64,000 bases of DNA from Ferrimicrobium acidiphilum DSM 19497 (GCF_000949255.1 NZ_JXUW01000016.1:1-64000); one strand, 5' to 3'; positions 1 through 8,589 are shown, counted from the first letter of the stretch. Notes: a model not told the origin generated them from the letters alone. Program-made: numbers and translations.

Positions 1-2
1 TG

Positions 3-349
3 TTCGGGGGTGGTATCGCGATTGATCCCACCACCGACACTGTGTATGTGGAAGGCCACAATTCAGTACTGGCAATCAACGGGGCCACAGACAAGGTGGT
101 CCATACCATGCAGTGCCAGCATCCGACGGGGGTGGTATCGCGATTGATCCCACCACCGACACTGTGTATCTCACTGGGGTAGACGGTCTATCCACCGTTG
201 CCTTCGCGTCTAGGAGTAGCAACACTGGCTCGTCTAATCTTCTATGGGTAGCTGGAGGAGTTATGGTGATCGTTGTCGTCAGTGGTGGAGCAGCGTTTAA
301 GCGTCGTCGGGCAGCCGAGCTGCGGGAAGCACATGACAGCGGGTTGTGA
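3..349 (+). pseudogene. C-terminal part of a YVTN/NHL beta-propeller surface protein, frameshifted, open at the window edge
   Basis: Two copies of the blade motif GGGIAIDPTTDTVY are visible, as in secreted YVTN-type beta-propeller proteins. The first copy reads in the frame starting at base 3 and the second in the frame starting at base 2. The two identical 42-bp DNA copies (6-47 and 128-169) are 122 bp apart, which is not a multiple of three, so a frameshift lies near 105-125. The second frame continues into a Ser-rich stretch, one transmembrane helix (LLWVAGGVMVIVVVSGGAAF) and a basic tail FKRRRAAELRE, the layout of a C-terminal cell-surface anchor. No sortase LPXTG motif is seen. The gene began outside the window. 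It may be a real pseudogene or an assembly indel in a repetitive gene. Confidence 0.6.
6..169 (+). repeat. Direct repeat of a 42-bp propeller-blade sequence (6-47 and 128-169)
   Basis: Bases 6-47 and 128-169 are identical. They encode the repeated blade motif of the surface protein. Perfect identity over 42 bp points to recent unequal recombination or gene conversion between blades, and such repeats are prone to indels, which fits the frameshift between them. Confidence 0.7.
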
Positions 350-1377
350 TATCTCTTCTGTGCCACCGTTACTGAGCTGGATCTGTTCTTCGTTCTACCA
401 TCGTTTCGATGGTCGGCGAGGCCCATCGGTAGGAGGGTCGTGGGGTGTTATCCAAATCTATTCATGCAGTCAAAGGTGGTCTCCTTCAAGCACCAGTGTG
501 TCCATGTGTCGCCGATTGCCCCTTGATCAAACCTCTTCGCTGCAATTGCTACGCATAACCGAGGATTCAATGCTGGTGTTGGGGGAGAAACTCGAGACAT
601 CAATAATCATTGCACGAGTCGTGTCCCTTTCATAATGTTCCGATTGAACTCCCATTTTAACTGAGCAAACCATCGCAACGATGGCCTTTATGAGCGACGA
701 TCGCCCAAGAACATTGCCTGCCTGCTGGGACTGCCCTCACAGCCGGCCGAAACGGTTACTTCGAGATGCGCGCGAACATACCAGGACGATAGCACCCACG
801 AGAACACAACAGAGGTCTTGGAGTACTCTGCGTTCCAATTCTCAAGTCCAGGCCGATTCCCCACGGCATATCAACTGCCAAATAGGAAACCGTGGCGCCC
901 TGACTCCAAACTTTTTCCCGCCTCTCTCTGTTGTTCATGCCTGAGGAGCATCGCCAATCCCAGCACGAAAGCACTACTGCCTATCCGACTTTCTATTCCT
1001 TTCAAATCGGTTCCATTCGGGGCGGCTCGATGGGTGGCGGTACTTCGACTTTGTAAATGGTCGGTGAACCCGTGGCATGAATTTCAGTCCGGATGAAAGC
1101 AGGACTGAACACGTAGCGCTACAAAGTGGTTACTGCTAGTCGTTCTAGTGAGGCGAGTGTGCGAGGAAATCTAAACCAGTTTCACTGGTTGGAGGCAAAC
1201 CAGGTGCGAGCTGAAGAAGGTTGAAGACAAAATCGCGTACGCGGTTCATCGGGAGTACCTGGTTGGCCTTGTGGGTCGAGTCCTGGGACGGCTTTCCGAC
1301 AGCGAGGAAGGCTCTTCACTGGTCGATTGGTGGTGCGGGGATCGATACAGAAGTAGATGAAGCATTGAGCGAGGAGC
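350..1377. other. About 1 kb without a recognisable gene
   Basis: Short open frames exist on both strands, but none shows a ribosome-binding site plus a recognisable family. A hydrophilic open stretch on the minus strand around 880-1030 reads as plausible protein with no start and no match I recognise. It may be a decayed gene end. I see no RNA gene or repeat array here. Confidence 0.4.
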
Positions 1378-1758
1378 TCAGCGAGCCGTAGCACCGGCTT
1401 TGATGTACGGCTTGTCATTCTTGAGTAGCATCAACATGGTGCCTTCACTCTTGTTGAGTGCTGAGAGATTTTCGGTCACAGATACGTAGGTAGCAGCCGG
1501 ATTAGACGGGTCGCTATAGACGTCGCCGGAGATAGTACTACCGCGATAGTTCTTACTGTTGACTACAATACCAACGGTCTCGTCTACATGTAACGAAGTG
1601 GGAGAAGCACCAGCGGTGTGGTACGCAGCATCCACCGCTACTTGAGGCGAGAGCGGGGCTGAACTCGTCTTGGCGCTTGTTGTGCTAGTGCTTCCACAGG
1701 CTGCTAGAACTAGCGGAAGGACTGCTATTGCTGTTACTGGTAGGACAATACGACGCAT
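1378..1758 (-). pseudogene. Truncated copy of the neighbouring lipoprotein gene
   Basis: The first ~120 residues are nearly identical to the 307-residue lipoprotein at 1825-2748, including the signal peptide MRRIVLPVTAIAVLPLVLAAC with its LAAC lipobox. Similarity stops abruptly after LLKNDKPYI, near base 1393, and the frame ends a few residues later. The copy lacks about 180 C-terminal residues, so it is a tandem duplicate that has lost its 3' part. A 12-residue stretch present in the full copy after TSS is also missing near the N-terminus. It could still make a short exported lipopeptide, but a conserved role is unlikely. Confidence 0.75.
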
Positions 1759-1824
1759 AGAAATTACTTCTTTCCACTAGATCGTTAAAGGCAATGTAAG
1801 CCCGAATTGTATCGTGACAAAGAG

Positions 1825-2748
1825 CTACAGCTGCTTTAAGCTCGTGATTGGCTTAGCCGATGCCGGTGCGTTTACCGTGAACTTCACTCCGTAGTTGCTG
1901 TACTGCTGCTGTACGCGGATAATAACAAAATGATACTTGACTGACGACCCTTTGACTGGGGCAAACGTGGCAGCAAACACACCGTTTACGTCAGCAATCC
2001 GGTTGGTGCTTTTCGTGGTCTCGATGGTTAGCTTGGCGTTGCCGGGCGCGTGGTGTGCAGACAGTACCGCGCCCAACGAAGACGATAACACGCCTTTGGA
2101 TTTAGCCATAGCCGGAATCAGCTTCGTATACGGTGCTGTTGCTGTGTAGACGTTAACGGCTTGCCCTCCAACTATTGATGAACCGTCAGCCGTGATCTTT
2201 GCAGAGCCTACGAGAGCCGTGAGCAAGCCCGACTGTGGGCTTTTGATTGCTGTTGGCGTAATTTGGTTTGATGCCATGCTGTCAATGTTGTTGGCATAAG
2301 TCTGCAACGATATCACTTTCCAGCCTGACGTTACGCTAAGGCCACTGCCGTGAATACCACCGGCATTGATGTACAGCTTGTCATTCTTGAGTAGCATCAA
2401 CATGCTGCCTTCACTCTTGTTGAGTGCTGAGAGATTTTCGGTCAAAGATGCGTAGGTAGCAGCCGGATTAGACGGGTCGCTATAGACGTCGCCGGAGATA
2501 GTACTACCGCGATAGTTCTTACCGTTGACTACAATACCAACGGTCTCGTTCACATGAAATGACGTGGGAGACGCGCCTGCGGCGTGATACGAAGCGTCAA
2601 CCGCTGCTTGAGGAGAGATACGAGCTGCGCCCGTCTGGGAGCTTGTGTTGGTAGCCGTCTTGGAACTTGTTGTGCTAGTGCTTCCACAGGCTGCTAGAAC
2701 TAGCGGAAGGACCGCGATTGCTGTTACTGGTAGGACGATACGACGCAT
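1825..2748 (-). CDS. Secreted lipoprotein of unknown function
   Basis: This 307-residue protein starts with a clear lipoprotein signal: MRRI, a hydrophobic run, then LAAC with the lipid-modified Cys at residue 21. A Ser/Thr-rich linker (about 22-45) leads to a globular domain without further transmembrane segments. The domain alternates short beta-like segments (FHVNETVGIVVNG, VYTATAPYTKLIP, GVKFTVNAP), which would suit a LolA/LppX-like lipid-carrier fold, but I cannot show that by sequence. It would be anchored on the outer face of the cytoplasmic membrane. A truncated paralogue lies immediately downstream, and a tiny zinc-ribbon frame lies upstream on the same strand. Confidence 0.8.
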   Translation of the reverse strand: MRRIVLPVTAIAVLPLVLAACGSTSTTSSKTATNTSSQTGAARISPQAAVDASYHAAGASPTSFHVNETVGIVVNGKNYRGSTISGDVYSDPSNPAATYASLTENLSALNKSEGSMLMLLKNDKLYINAGGIHGSGLSVTSGWKVISLQTYANNIDSMASNQITPTAIKSPQSGLLTALVGSAKITADGSSIVGGQAVNVYTATAPYTKLIPAMAKSKGVLSSSLGAVLSAHHAPGNAKLTIETTKSTNRIADVNGVFAATFAPVKGSSVKYHFVIIRVQQQYSNYGVKFTVNAPASAKPITSLKQL

Positions 2749-2772
2749 AAGATATGCTTTCTTTCTTGTTGT

Positions 2773-2883
2773 TTACTTGTTGGCTTCACGGGCGCAGCTC
2801 GGACATGCAGAATGATCTGCTGTCGTATGCGCGAACCATCTATAGGGCTTCCCGCATATAGGACACTTGATTATTCCTTGCAT
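2773..2883 (-). CDS. Tiny zinc-ribbon protein (36 residues)
   Basis: The frame reads MQGIIKCPICGKPYRWFAH and ends at HSACPSCAREANK. It contains two knuckles, CPIC and CPSC, separated by about 18 residues, the usual spacing for a single zinc ribbon. It sits 25 bp upstream of the lipoprotein gene on the same strand. No strong Shine-Dalgarno precedes the ATG. The Cys pairs argue against chance, but such a short frame needs transcript or conservation evidence. It could also be a remnant of a larger gene. Confidence 0.4.
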   Translation of the reverse strand: MQGIIKCPICGKPYRWFAHTTADHSACPSCAREANK

Positions 2884-2897
2884 ATTGTTATTATAAC

Positions 2898-3137
2898 CTA
2901 GAGTATAGACTTTTTGTTGTTCACGTTCCATCGTGTAACCGGTTCGACTGGAACACCCGCGTTGCGTGCTCGCGTAATCATGTCTTGGGTTCTACGTCCT
3001 CCAGCGAATGCGATCACTAAATTGGCTCCGCTGTCCAGCATCTCTTGATTGCGAATCGGCCCAGTAACCTTGCCGTGCTTGTCCCAGTTGGCAGGATGTA
3101 CCTCAACTGTCAATCCGAGCGTATTGGCAATACGCCC
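2898..3137 (-). pseudogene. N-terminally truncated DUF2493 (SLOG-type nucleotide-binding) protein
   Basis: The readable part contains GRIANTLGLTVEVHPANW, then DKHGKVTGPIRNQEMLDSG, then AGGRRTQDMITRARNAGVPV. This is the C-terminal two-thirds of the DUF2493/YAcAr family, in which the HPAxW...GPxRNxxML and GGRGTxDMVxRARxAGxPV segments are characteristic. The usual N-terminal half, with the MRVLVTGxRD and GGARGAD motifs, is absent. Homology fades at about base 3137, just before the IS21-type terminal repeats that begin near 3162, so an insertion sequence most likely cut the gene. A TTG at 3113 is the only later start candidate. Confidence 0.65.
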
Positions 3138-3161
3138 TGGACGGCCCCAGGTGCATCTCCG

Positions 3162-3217
3162 TGTGGAAACGCTTGACTAATCTGGCCCCACCACGCTTGA
3201 CTTAATTGGCCCCACCC
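3162..3217 (+). mobile_element. Left end of an IS21-family insertion sequence with two 24-bp terminal repeats
   Basis: Bases 3170-3193 and 3194-3217 are a tandem pair of a 24-bp unit built on CGCTTGACT, TAAT or AAT, and TGGCCCCACC. Multiple end repeats containing a CTTGAC...TGGCCCC core directly upstream of istA are typical of IS21-family ends, where they bind the transposase. The outer end probably lies at the TGTGGAAACG near 3162. The truncated DUF2493 gene abuts on the outside and istA follows 28 bp inside. Confidence 0.6.
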
Positions 3218-3245
3218 TCAACACCACGGTTCGTGGGCTTGAAGC

Positions 3246-3944
3246 ATGCGAATTGTTTCAAAAAGTCAGAAAAGGATGTTGAGAGTGGAGCTCTATCAGA
3301 GTATCAGGCATGCCGTTAGTAAAGAGGGTTGTTCAATTCGGGCGACAGCCAAAGAGTTCAAAGTCCATCGACGAGAGGTGCGTCGGGCACTTGCCAGCGC
3401 TATCCCACCAGAGCGCAAGTCGACTATCAAGATGCGTCCAAAACTTGGACCCTACGAGTCGACGATACGTGCGTGGTTAACGGAGGACCTAAAGGTTCCA
3501 AAGAAGCAGCGACACACCGCAACGAGGATCTGGCAACGGCTCGTCGATGAGTGCGGTGCCGATGTCTCAGTGTCTTCGGTGCGGGTGATGCTGGTGGTGC
3601 TTGGGGCAACGGCGTGCTTTGTACTAGGCGCCGCGCGACTCCTACTAACCGATAGTATTTCGCTACTGGGGCTACCAGCCTCTTGTGGAAATCCATTGGC
3701 ATACCTCATGGGTTCCGACAATGCCCACGCATTGGGGCTCCTGGTATGTCGAGGACCGCTCCGGAATGCTGCGATAGAGGGCATCGCTCTCATAGTCCTC
3801 GCAGTGATCCTCTTCATATTCGCATTTGTGATATTCATGAGTACCATGCTGAAGAGGCGTCCGAATAGTGCAGATTCTGGCGAGATCTCGTGGTGGTTGG
3901 TCTCGAATCGCGAGGGTTGGTCTTGGCCGGCGCTGCCACTGTGA
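3246..3944 (+). pseudogene. istA: IS21-family istA fragment fused in frame to the tail of a two-TM membrane protein
   Basis: Residues 1 to about 115 match the IstA transposase N-terminus: a helix-turn-helix around CSIRATAKEFKVHRREVRRAL, then KMRPKLGPYESTIRAWLTED and an ARIWQRLVDE-like segment, ending at VSVSSVRV, where IstA normally continues with YV and its DDE core. The catalytic core is missing. From about base 3590 the same frame continues as an unrelated membrane protein with two hydrophobic helices (VMLVVLGATACFVLGAARLL and GIALIVLAVILFIFAFVIFM) flanking a loop with two Cys (ASCGNPL and VCRGPL). A deletion must have joined the two genes. No istB follows. The hybrid is open for 232 codons and could be translated, but it cannot transpose. 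Confidence 0.65.
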
Positions 3945-4100
3945 GTTTTGTGGAGCTGAAGTGCACAAGATGAAGATCGGCAGCCCTCGTCAGAGCGGCG
4001 GCCATCCTCACTATTGACTGGGTGCTCGCCCGACTCCACTCGGGAACTCGCTGTCGACTCTTGGGTGAGTCCAGGACCTCTGGCTCCATACACTGATTAC

Positions 4101-4901
4101 ATGGCAAGCCTGGAACCCGACAACAACACAACCTTCCTCGCTATTGGCGATGTCCATGGCCACTGGGACTGTGTGATCGAGGCGATAGCTATGGCGGAGG
4201 CGATCCTTGGGAAGGTGCCCGACCTTGTCCTCCAAGTGGGAGATGCTGAACCACATCGAAACGAAGAGGATCTAGCTGGCTGTCATACTCCTAAGAAGTA
4301 CCGTTCACTTGGAGACTTCTCTGCCCTGCGTCAAGGAGATATCCGTTCACCTCTGTACTTCATCGGTGGGAATCATGAGCCCTATGTAGCCCTCGATGCA
4401 TTACCTGGACCCTTTCCTGCCCCCTGGGGAGATGACCTGTCGGTCTACTATCTCGGGAGAGCTGGAGCGACAATGCTCGAGAACAGACTAAAGGTTGCCT
4501 GGCTCTCTGGGATATCGTCCCCGAATGCCGATCCCGGTACGCGATCCGAGTCGTTACGGGCTCGAACCTACTTCTCGCGCGAGGAGGTAGCCACGACACT
4601 CCATGAGGCGTCTCGTCTTGGCGAGATTGATGTCCTCTTAACACATGACTGGCCGAGTGATATGCGTGTTGGCCGCGGCAATGATTCAACCAGAGACCTC
4701 ATCGAGGCTATCAGGCCGACGCTACATCTTTGTGGTCACATGCACGCTGGGTTTGAGGGCACAATCGGCACTACCATCGTCAATGCTTTGAATGCGGTAC
4801 CACCAGCGACAAAGAAGCAGGGTCGTGAACGCTTTGGATGGTGGAGGCTCTATGAGCGTGATGAGTCAGGTGGGATTCGGTGTCTAGAGGTGGGGAGATA
4901 A
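4101..4901 (+). CDS. Dbr1-like (RNA lariat debranching enzyme-type) metallophosphoesterase
   Basis: This 266-residue calcineurin-like phosphoesterase has all metal-site motifs: GDVHG (D17, H19), GD (D48), GGNHE (N91, H92), THDWP (H182) and CGHMH (H213, H215). The segments between them follow eukaryotic Dbr1 rather than generic phosphodiesterases: RNEEDL after the second motif, PKKYR, FIGGNHE, a VYYLGRAG strand and the diagnostic HDWP. Dbr1 hydrolyses 2',5' branch points in intron lariats, so the likely substrate is a branched or unusual phosphodiester. This is an inference, because bacterial members are not characterised as far as I recall. The second residue of the metal motif is Asp, where many eukaryotic Dbr1 proteins have Cys. 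I chose the ATG at 4101 because homology begins right after it; the frame is open upstream to 4014. A Fic gene follows 90 bp later in the same direction. Confidence 0.75.
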   Translation: MASLEPDNNTTFLAIGDVHGHWDCVIEAIAMAEAILGKVPDLVLQVGDAEPHRNEEDLAGCHTPKKYRSLGDFSALRQGDIRSPLYFIGGNHEPYVALDALPGPFPAPWGDDLSVYYLGRAGATMLENRLKVAWLSGISSPNADPGTRSESLRARTYFSREEVATTLHEASRLGEIDVLLTHDWPSDMRVGRGNDSTRDLIEAIRPTLHLCGHMHAGFEGTIGTTIVNALNAVPPATKKQGRERFGWWRLYERDESGGIRCLEVGR

Positions 4902-4991
4902 CGGTGTTGTTTCTCTCGGTGGCACAAAGATAGGATCTATCTACGCTACCGTCAGCATTTAGCCGAATTGGTTGGGTCTTGGAGGGTTCGG

Positions 4992-5777
4992 ATGGAAGCA
5001 GTACTTGAGCGGGTGATCGCCAAGCACAGGCAATTGCTCAGTTTGCCTCCGCTGTCTGTAGCGAGTCCACAGAGCCTTCGCAATGAATTTATGGTCCGCT
5101 ATGTATATGAGACCACCGCTATAGAGGGCAACTCTCATACTTTGGAGGAGACCAGAACGATCGTCCAAGATCGCATGACCGTCGGAGGTAAACTCCTTAG
5201 AGAACGCTTTGAAGTAGTCAACATCCACCATGCCCTCATCTGGCTAGAGGACTCCATCGCCTCTGGCAAACCCATCAGTGAAGAGGTGATCCTTGAGTTG
5301 CACGCAATTGTAATGGATCGAATCCGTGGCCATGACGCAGGGGCTTACCGACGACAGCCGATTCGTATTTCGGGATCCCCACACATCCCGCCTCACTGGA
5401 TGACGGTGCCAACTGCGATGCGAGGATTGATTGAGCGCCTAGATCGAGGGCCAGAGAACGAGGATCCAATCACGTTCGCAGCCCGCGCCCACATCGAGTT
5501 CTCCCGGATCCACCCATTTACAGGCGGTAACGGGAGAATGGCTCGGCTATTGGTCAACCTGGTGCTTATGCGTTTCGGATATCTACCGGCTATGTATCGC
5601 GTTTCGGAGCGTAACGAGTACATCAGCGCTCTCGGGCGAGCCTACACAGACGGCGATGATACTGAGTTCATAGCCGTTACCGCAAAGGCGGTGGAGGTTA
5701 TGATCGATCAACGCTTGGAGTTAGCATTTAGATCTAGAAGTGGCCCTTGGTGGAGACGAGGGGACTCGAACCCCTGA
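4992..5777 (+). CDS. Fic-family AMP-transferase whose end overlaps tRNA-Ala
   Basis: The active-site loop HPFTGGNGRMAR lies at residues 174-185 and matches the Fic signature HxFx(D/G)GNGRxxR; the acidic position is Gly, as in many functional members. An N-terminal inhibitory motif TTAIEGN (T41 to G46) fits class II self-inhibited Fic proteins, in which a Glu blocks the ATP gamma-phosphate. Fic enzymes usually attach AMP to hydroxyl side chains of target proteins. GGAGGG at 4981-4986 sets the ATG at 4992, not the upstream TTG at 4968. The last nine codons (253-261, SGPWW... onward) read through the 3' half of tRNA-Ala on the other strand, so the natural C-terminus was probably replaced when this islet joined the tRNA gene. 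No Fic partner antitoxin is seen. Confidence 0.85.
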   Translation: MEAVLERVIAKHRQLLSLPPLSVASPQSLRNEFMVRYVYETTAIEGNSHTLEETRTIVQDRMTVGGKLLRERFEVVNIHHALIWLEDSIASGKPISEEVILELHAIVMDRIRGHDAGAYRRQPIRISGSPHIPPHWMTVPTAMRGLIERLDRGPENEDPITFAARAHIEFSRIHPFTGGNGRMARLLVNLVLMRFGYLPAMYRVSERNEYISALGRAYTDGDDTEFIAVTAKAVEVMIDQRLELAFRSRSGPWWRRGDSNP

Positions 5778-5823
5778 CCTCCTGCGTGCAAAGCAGGCGC
5801 TCTTCCAGCTGAGCTACGCCCCC
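5748..5823 (-). tRNA. tRNA-Ala (anticodon TGC), CCA encoded
   Basis: On the minus strand the cloverleaf starts GGGGGCGTAGCTCAGCTGG. The anticodon stem-loop is CCTGC TTTGCAC GCAGG, giving anticodon TGC. The T-arm is AGGGG TTCGAGT CCCCT, and the acceptor 3' strand CGTCTCC pairs with GGGGGCG with two G-U pairs. The discriminator is A and a CCA is encoded at 5750-5748. The 3' end faces the accessory islet with Fic and Dbr1-like genes, the usual position for site-specific integration. In mycobacteria an ileT-alaT pair follows gyrA; here the two tRNAs keep order and strand but lie about 8 kb apart. Confidence 0.95.
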
Positions 5824-6103
5824 GTGAAATAATCAAAACATCTCTGTTTGATCTAGAGAGTCTAACCGTCTCATTGAATCTGCCGACTAATCCTGCGCAT
5901 TTGGACGAGCTTGGAAAGCTGCATAGAGCGGAACGCCCGTCTACACATACTCAAGGCATCCATGTTACGACTAGCTAGCAATAACATTGAACTATTCCCG
6001 AGAAATATTCTGCAACAAATATTACACGACTTCCGCATTCAGTCCGATAGTTATCAATTATGATCATCGCAACACTAGTTAAGGGCGTATCAGGGGGGGT
6101 TGG
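5824..6103. promoter_or_regulatory. Divergent intergenic region between tRNA-Ala and the permease operon
   Basis: About 280 bp, AT-richer than the flanking genes, must hold the tRNA-Ala promoter on the minus strand and the permease promoter on the plus strand. A run of seven G at 6093-6099 just before the ATG at 6104 serves as a strong ribosome-binding site. I see no riboswitch-like or operator dyad that I can name. Confidence 0.4.
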
Positions 6104-7570
6104 ATGACGTCAACATCAGATTCGGGGCGACTGCGAGCAGGAGCGATTGGTCGTCGCGAGGTTCTATTCCAAAGCATCACCGCGATGGCCCCGGGTGCGG
6201 CAATTGCCGCTTCGATTCCGGCTGGCGCAGGTTTTGCCGGAGGTGCGCTCACCTTAGCTGTTATTGTTGCACTTATCGGCAGCCTGCTCACCGCCTTTTC
6301 GATCAGTGAACTCGCCTCTCGTATTCCTTCAGCAGGATCGTTTGCCACCTACGCGTCTCGCGCTTTGCATCCAATCGTAGGTTTCTTCGTTGGTTGGGGA
6401 TACGTGTTTGTATACGCACTCGTACCAGCACTGCTCTTTCTTCAGCTTGGGTTTACGGTCGCGGGTACGTTCAACTCCGAATTCGGTTACCCAAGCAACC
6501 TGTGGTGGCCATGGTCTCTGTTAGGTATCGCTCTAGTGGGTGCGCTCGCTCTGCTCGGAATCACCACCTCTGCCAAGACTGGAACGATCCTTGGGAGTAT
6601 TGAGATCGTAGTCTTCCTAGCTGCCGGAATTCTCTTCGTAGTACACGCGGGATCCCACAACACACTGTCGGTGTTCACCACCAAATACACACCAAAAGGA
6701 TTCCACGGTATATCGGGAGTTTTCGCTGGTTCGGTGTACAGTCTCCTGGCATTTGCTGGATTTGAGGCCGCCGCTCCACTAGCTGAAGAGGCGAAAGATC
6801 CCAAGCGGACCATTCGTTTCGCGATTCTAGGGTCCACATTGGCGATCGGACTCGTCTATGTCTTCACCACCTATGCGGCTTCGGTAGCTTATGGGCCAGC
6901 TCGGTTCTCGTCCTTCGCCGGCGCGGGAGCCGCCTCCTGGATTGGACTGAGCCGTGACTTTTATGGCCTTTTCTGGATTCTGATCTTTCTAGCAATCATT
7001 AACTCCACCATCGGCAACGCCAATGCAGGCACTTCGGTCTCCACCCGAATGGCCTTCGCCTTAGGACGTATTGGGGTCTTCCCAGGTATCCTCGGCAAGG
7101 TACACGCCAAAACTAAGGTCCCCCATATCGCCGTGTATTCTCAGATTATCGTTTCAGCTGCAGCTACGTTGATCCTTGGGCTCGCATTCGGTCCAGAGAA
7201 TGGATTTGCCCTCGATGGAACTCTGATCACGATCGTCGTCGTTGCGGTCTACATATTGATGAACCTCTCATCGATGGTGTATTTCGCACGGTCTATATCT
7301 GAGGAACGCTTTAACTTCTTCTCGCACGGTATCGTGCCGATTCTGGCCATCGCGTTCCTATTCCCAGCATTACTTGCTGGTGCTGGAATCGCGGCATTCT
7401 CATTCATCTCACCACTAACCGCACCAGCTTCGTATGCAGGACCCATAGTAGCCATCTGGCTGATCCTCGGAGTGATAGTATTTGTACGTCTTCGTTCGGC
7501 CTCGCCAGGAGCGGTGAACCGCATCTCAGAGGTCTTCCTCGAAGAGATTGTCGATGAACCGAGGGCATGA
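6104..7570 (+). CDS. APC-superfamily amino acid/amine permease
   Basis: The 488-residue protein has about 12 hydrophobic segments and an N-terminal pattern typical of APC transporters (QSITAMAPGAAIAASIPAG, the helix-1 unwound region; then SELASRIPSAGSFATY). A conserved FAGFEAAAPLAEEAKDPKR segment marks the inner helix-6/7 region. The family imports amino acids, amines or related compounds with protons. The stop overlaps the ATG of the acetamidase/formamidase gene by four bases, so the two are co-translated. This suggests that the permease brings in an amide or an amine-containing compound for hydrolysis inside the cell. The exact substrate is not readable from sequence. Confidence 0.85.
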   Translation: MTSTSDSGRLRAGAIGRREVLFQSITAMAPGAAIAASIPAGAGFAGGALTLAVIVALIGSLLTAFSISELASRIPSAGSFATYASRALHPIVGFFVGWGYVFVYALVPALLFLQLGFTVAGTFNSEFGYPSNLWWPWSLLGIALVGALALLGITTSAKTGTILGSIEIVVFLAAGILFVVHAGSHNTLSVFTTKYTPKGFHGISGVFAGSVYSLLAFAGFEAAAPLAEEAKDPKRTIRFAILGSTLAIGLVYVFTTYAASVAYGPARFSSFAGAGAASWIGLSRDFYGLFWILIFLAIINSTIGNANAGTSVSTRMAFALGRIGVFPGILGKVHAKTKVPHIAVYSQIIVSAAATLILGLAFGPENGFALDGTLITIVVVAVYILMNLSSMVYFARSISEERFNFFSHGIVPILAIAFLFPALLAGAGIAAFSFISPLTAPASYAGPIVAIWLILGVIVFVRLRSASPGAVNRISEVFLEEIVDEPRA

Positions 7571-8589
7571 TGAACCATCAAATTATTAAGTTCACTCCAA
7601 CCGAAGAGCAGCTCTGCTGGACGTTTGGTGGACGCGAACCGGTCATGGAAGTAGAGCCGGGGACGATACTTGAAGTATTCACTGAAGATTGTTTTGCTGG
7701 GAAAGTCCGAAGTGAGACGGACCTTGTGTCTGAAGTCTGCGAATTTCCATCCTTGAATCCTCAAACTGGGCCGTTTTACATTAGAGGAGCCGAGCCGGGC
7801 GACACCGTAGTAGCACACTTCATCGAAATCGAACCCGCTCGAGACTGGGCAGTCTCCACCACCGTTCCACTCTTCGGGGCTCTTACCTCTACTCACCTGA
7901 CGGCGACACTTCAAGATCCACTACCAGAGATCGTGTGGATCTGGGAACTTGATCGGAAAACTCGCCAATGCCGATTTCGGTCGAACGTGGGCGAGTTCTC
8001 AGTCGAACTGCCCATGGATCCAATGCACGGCACCGTCGGAGTTGCGCCTGCTAATCTCGAGGTTCGCTCTGCATTGGTACCTGATGCGCATGGCGGGAAC
8101 ATGGATACCCCTGAGCTTCGTGCCGGAGTTACTTGCTATCTAGGCGTCAATGTTGAAGGGGCACTCTTTTCGCTTGGTGATGGTCATGCCCGACAGGGTG
8201 AGGGAGAAAGCTGTGGCGTAGCCGTCGAATGCGCCATGAACACGGTCCTCTACCTTGACCTAATAAAGGGCACCAGCACCCCCTGGCCCAAATTGGAGTC
8301 TGACAAGTACCTGATGACGACCGGATCAGCACGTCCGCTCGAGGATGCATTCAGAATAGCCCAGGTCGAGATGGTGGATTGGGTGGCATCCTTATGTGGG
8401 ATCGGCCGCATGGACTCATACCAGTTGGTCTCACAGTTGGTGGAGTCACCACTGGCGAACGTCTGTGACACCAACTACACCTCGGTTGCCAAGGTAAACC
8501 GCCAGTATCTGGGGGACATTTCCGCCCTGTATGGTGGTGCGCACCAACACGCGAGACGGGTGGCCGCGGACTACCTCAGTGGCCGCTAA
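7567..8589 (+). CDS. Acetamidase/formamidase family protein
   Basis: At 340 residues it matches the FmdA_AmdA family, which hydrolyses formamide, acetamide or related short amides to ammonia and the acid. Visible family features are TGPFYIRGAEPGDTVVAHF near residue 70, HGTVGVAPA, DAHGGNMDTPELRAG, and the metal/active-site rich FSLGDGHARQGEGESCG segment, followed by CGIGRMDSYQLVSQ. It overlaps the upstream permease by ATGA. Together they form a small nitrogen- or carbon-scavenging operon. No amide-responsive regulator is adjacent. Confidence 0.85.
   Translation: MMNHQIIKFTPTEEQLCWTFGGREPVMEVEPGTILEVFTEDCFAGKVRSETDLVSEVCEFPSLNPQTGPFYIRGAEPGDTVVAHFIEIEPARDWAVSTTVPLFGALTSTHLTATLQDPLPEIVWIWELDRKTRQCRFRSNVGEFSVELPMDPMHGTVGVAPANLEVRSALVPDAHGGNMDTPELRAGVTCYLGVNVEGALFSLGDGHARQGEGESCGVAVECAMNTVLYLDLIKGTSTPWPKLESDKYLMTTGSARPLEDAFRIAQVEMVDWVASLCGIGRMDSYQLVSQLVESPLANVCDTNYTSVAKVNRQYLGDISALYGGAHQHARRVAADYLSGR

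Noticed and set aside
4014-4100. Longer N-terminus for the Dbr1-like enzyme
   Set aside because: The 29 extra codons have no family similarity and precede a good ATG at 4101 next to the first conserved strand.
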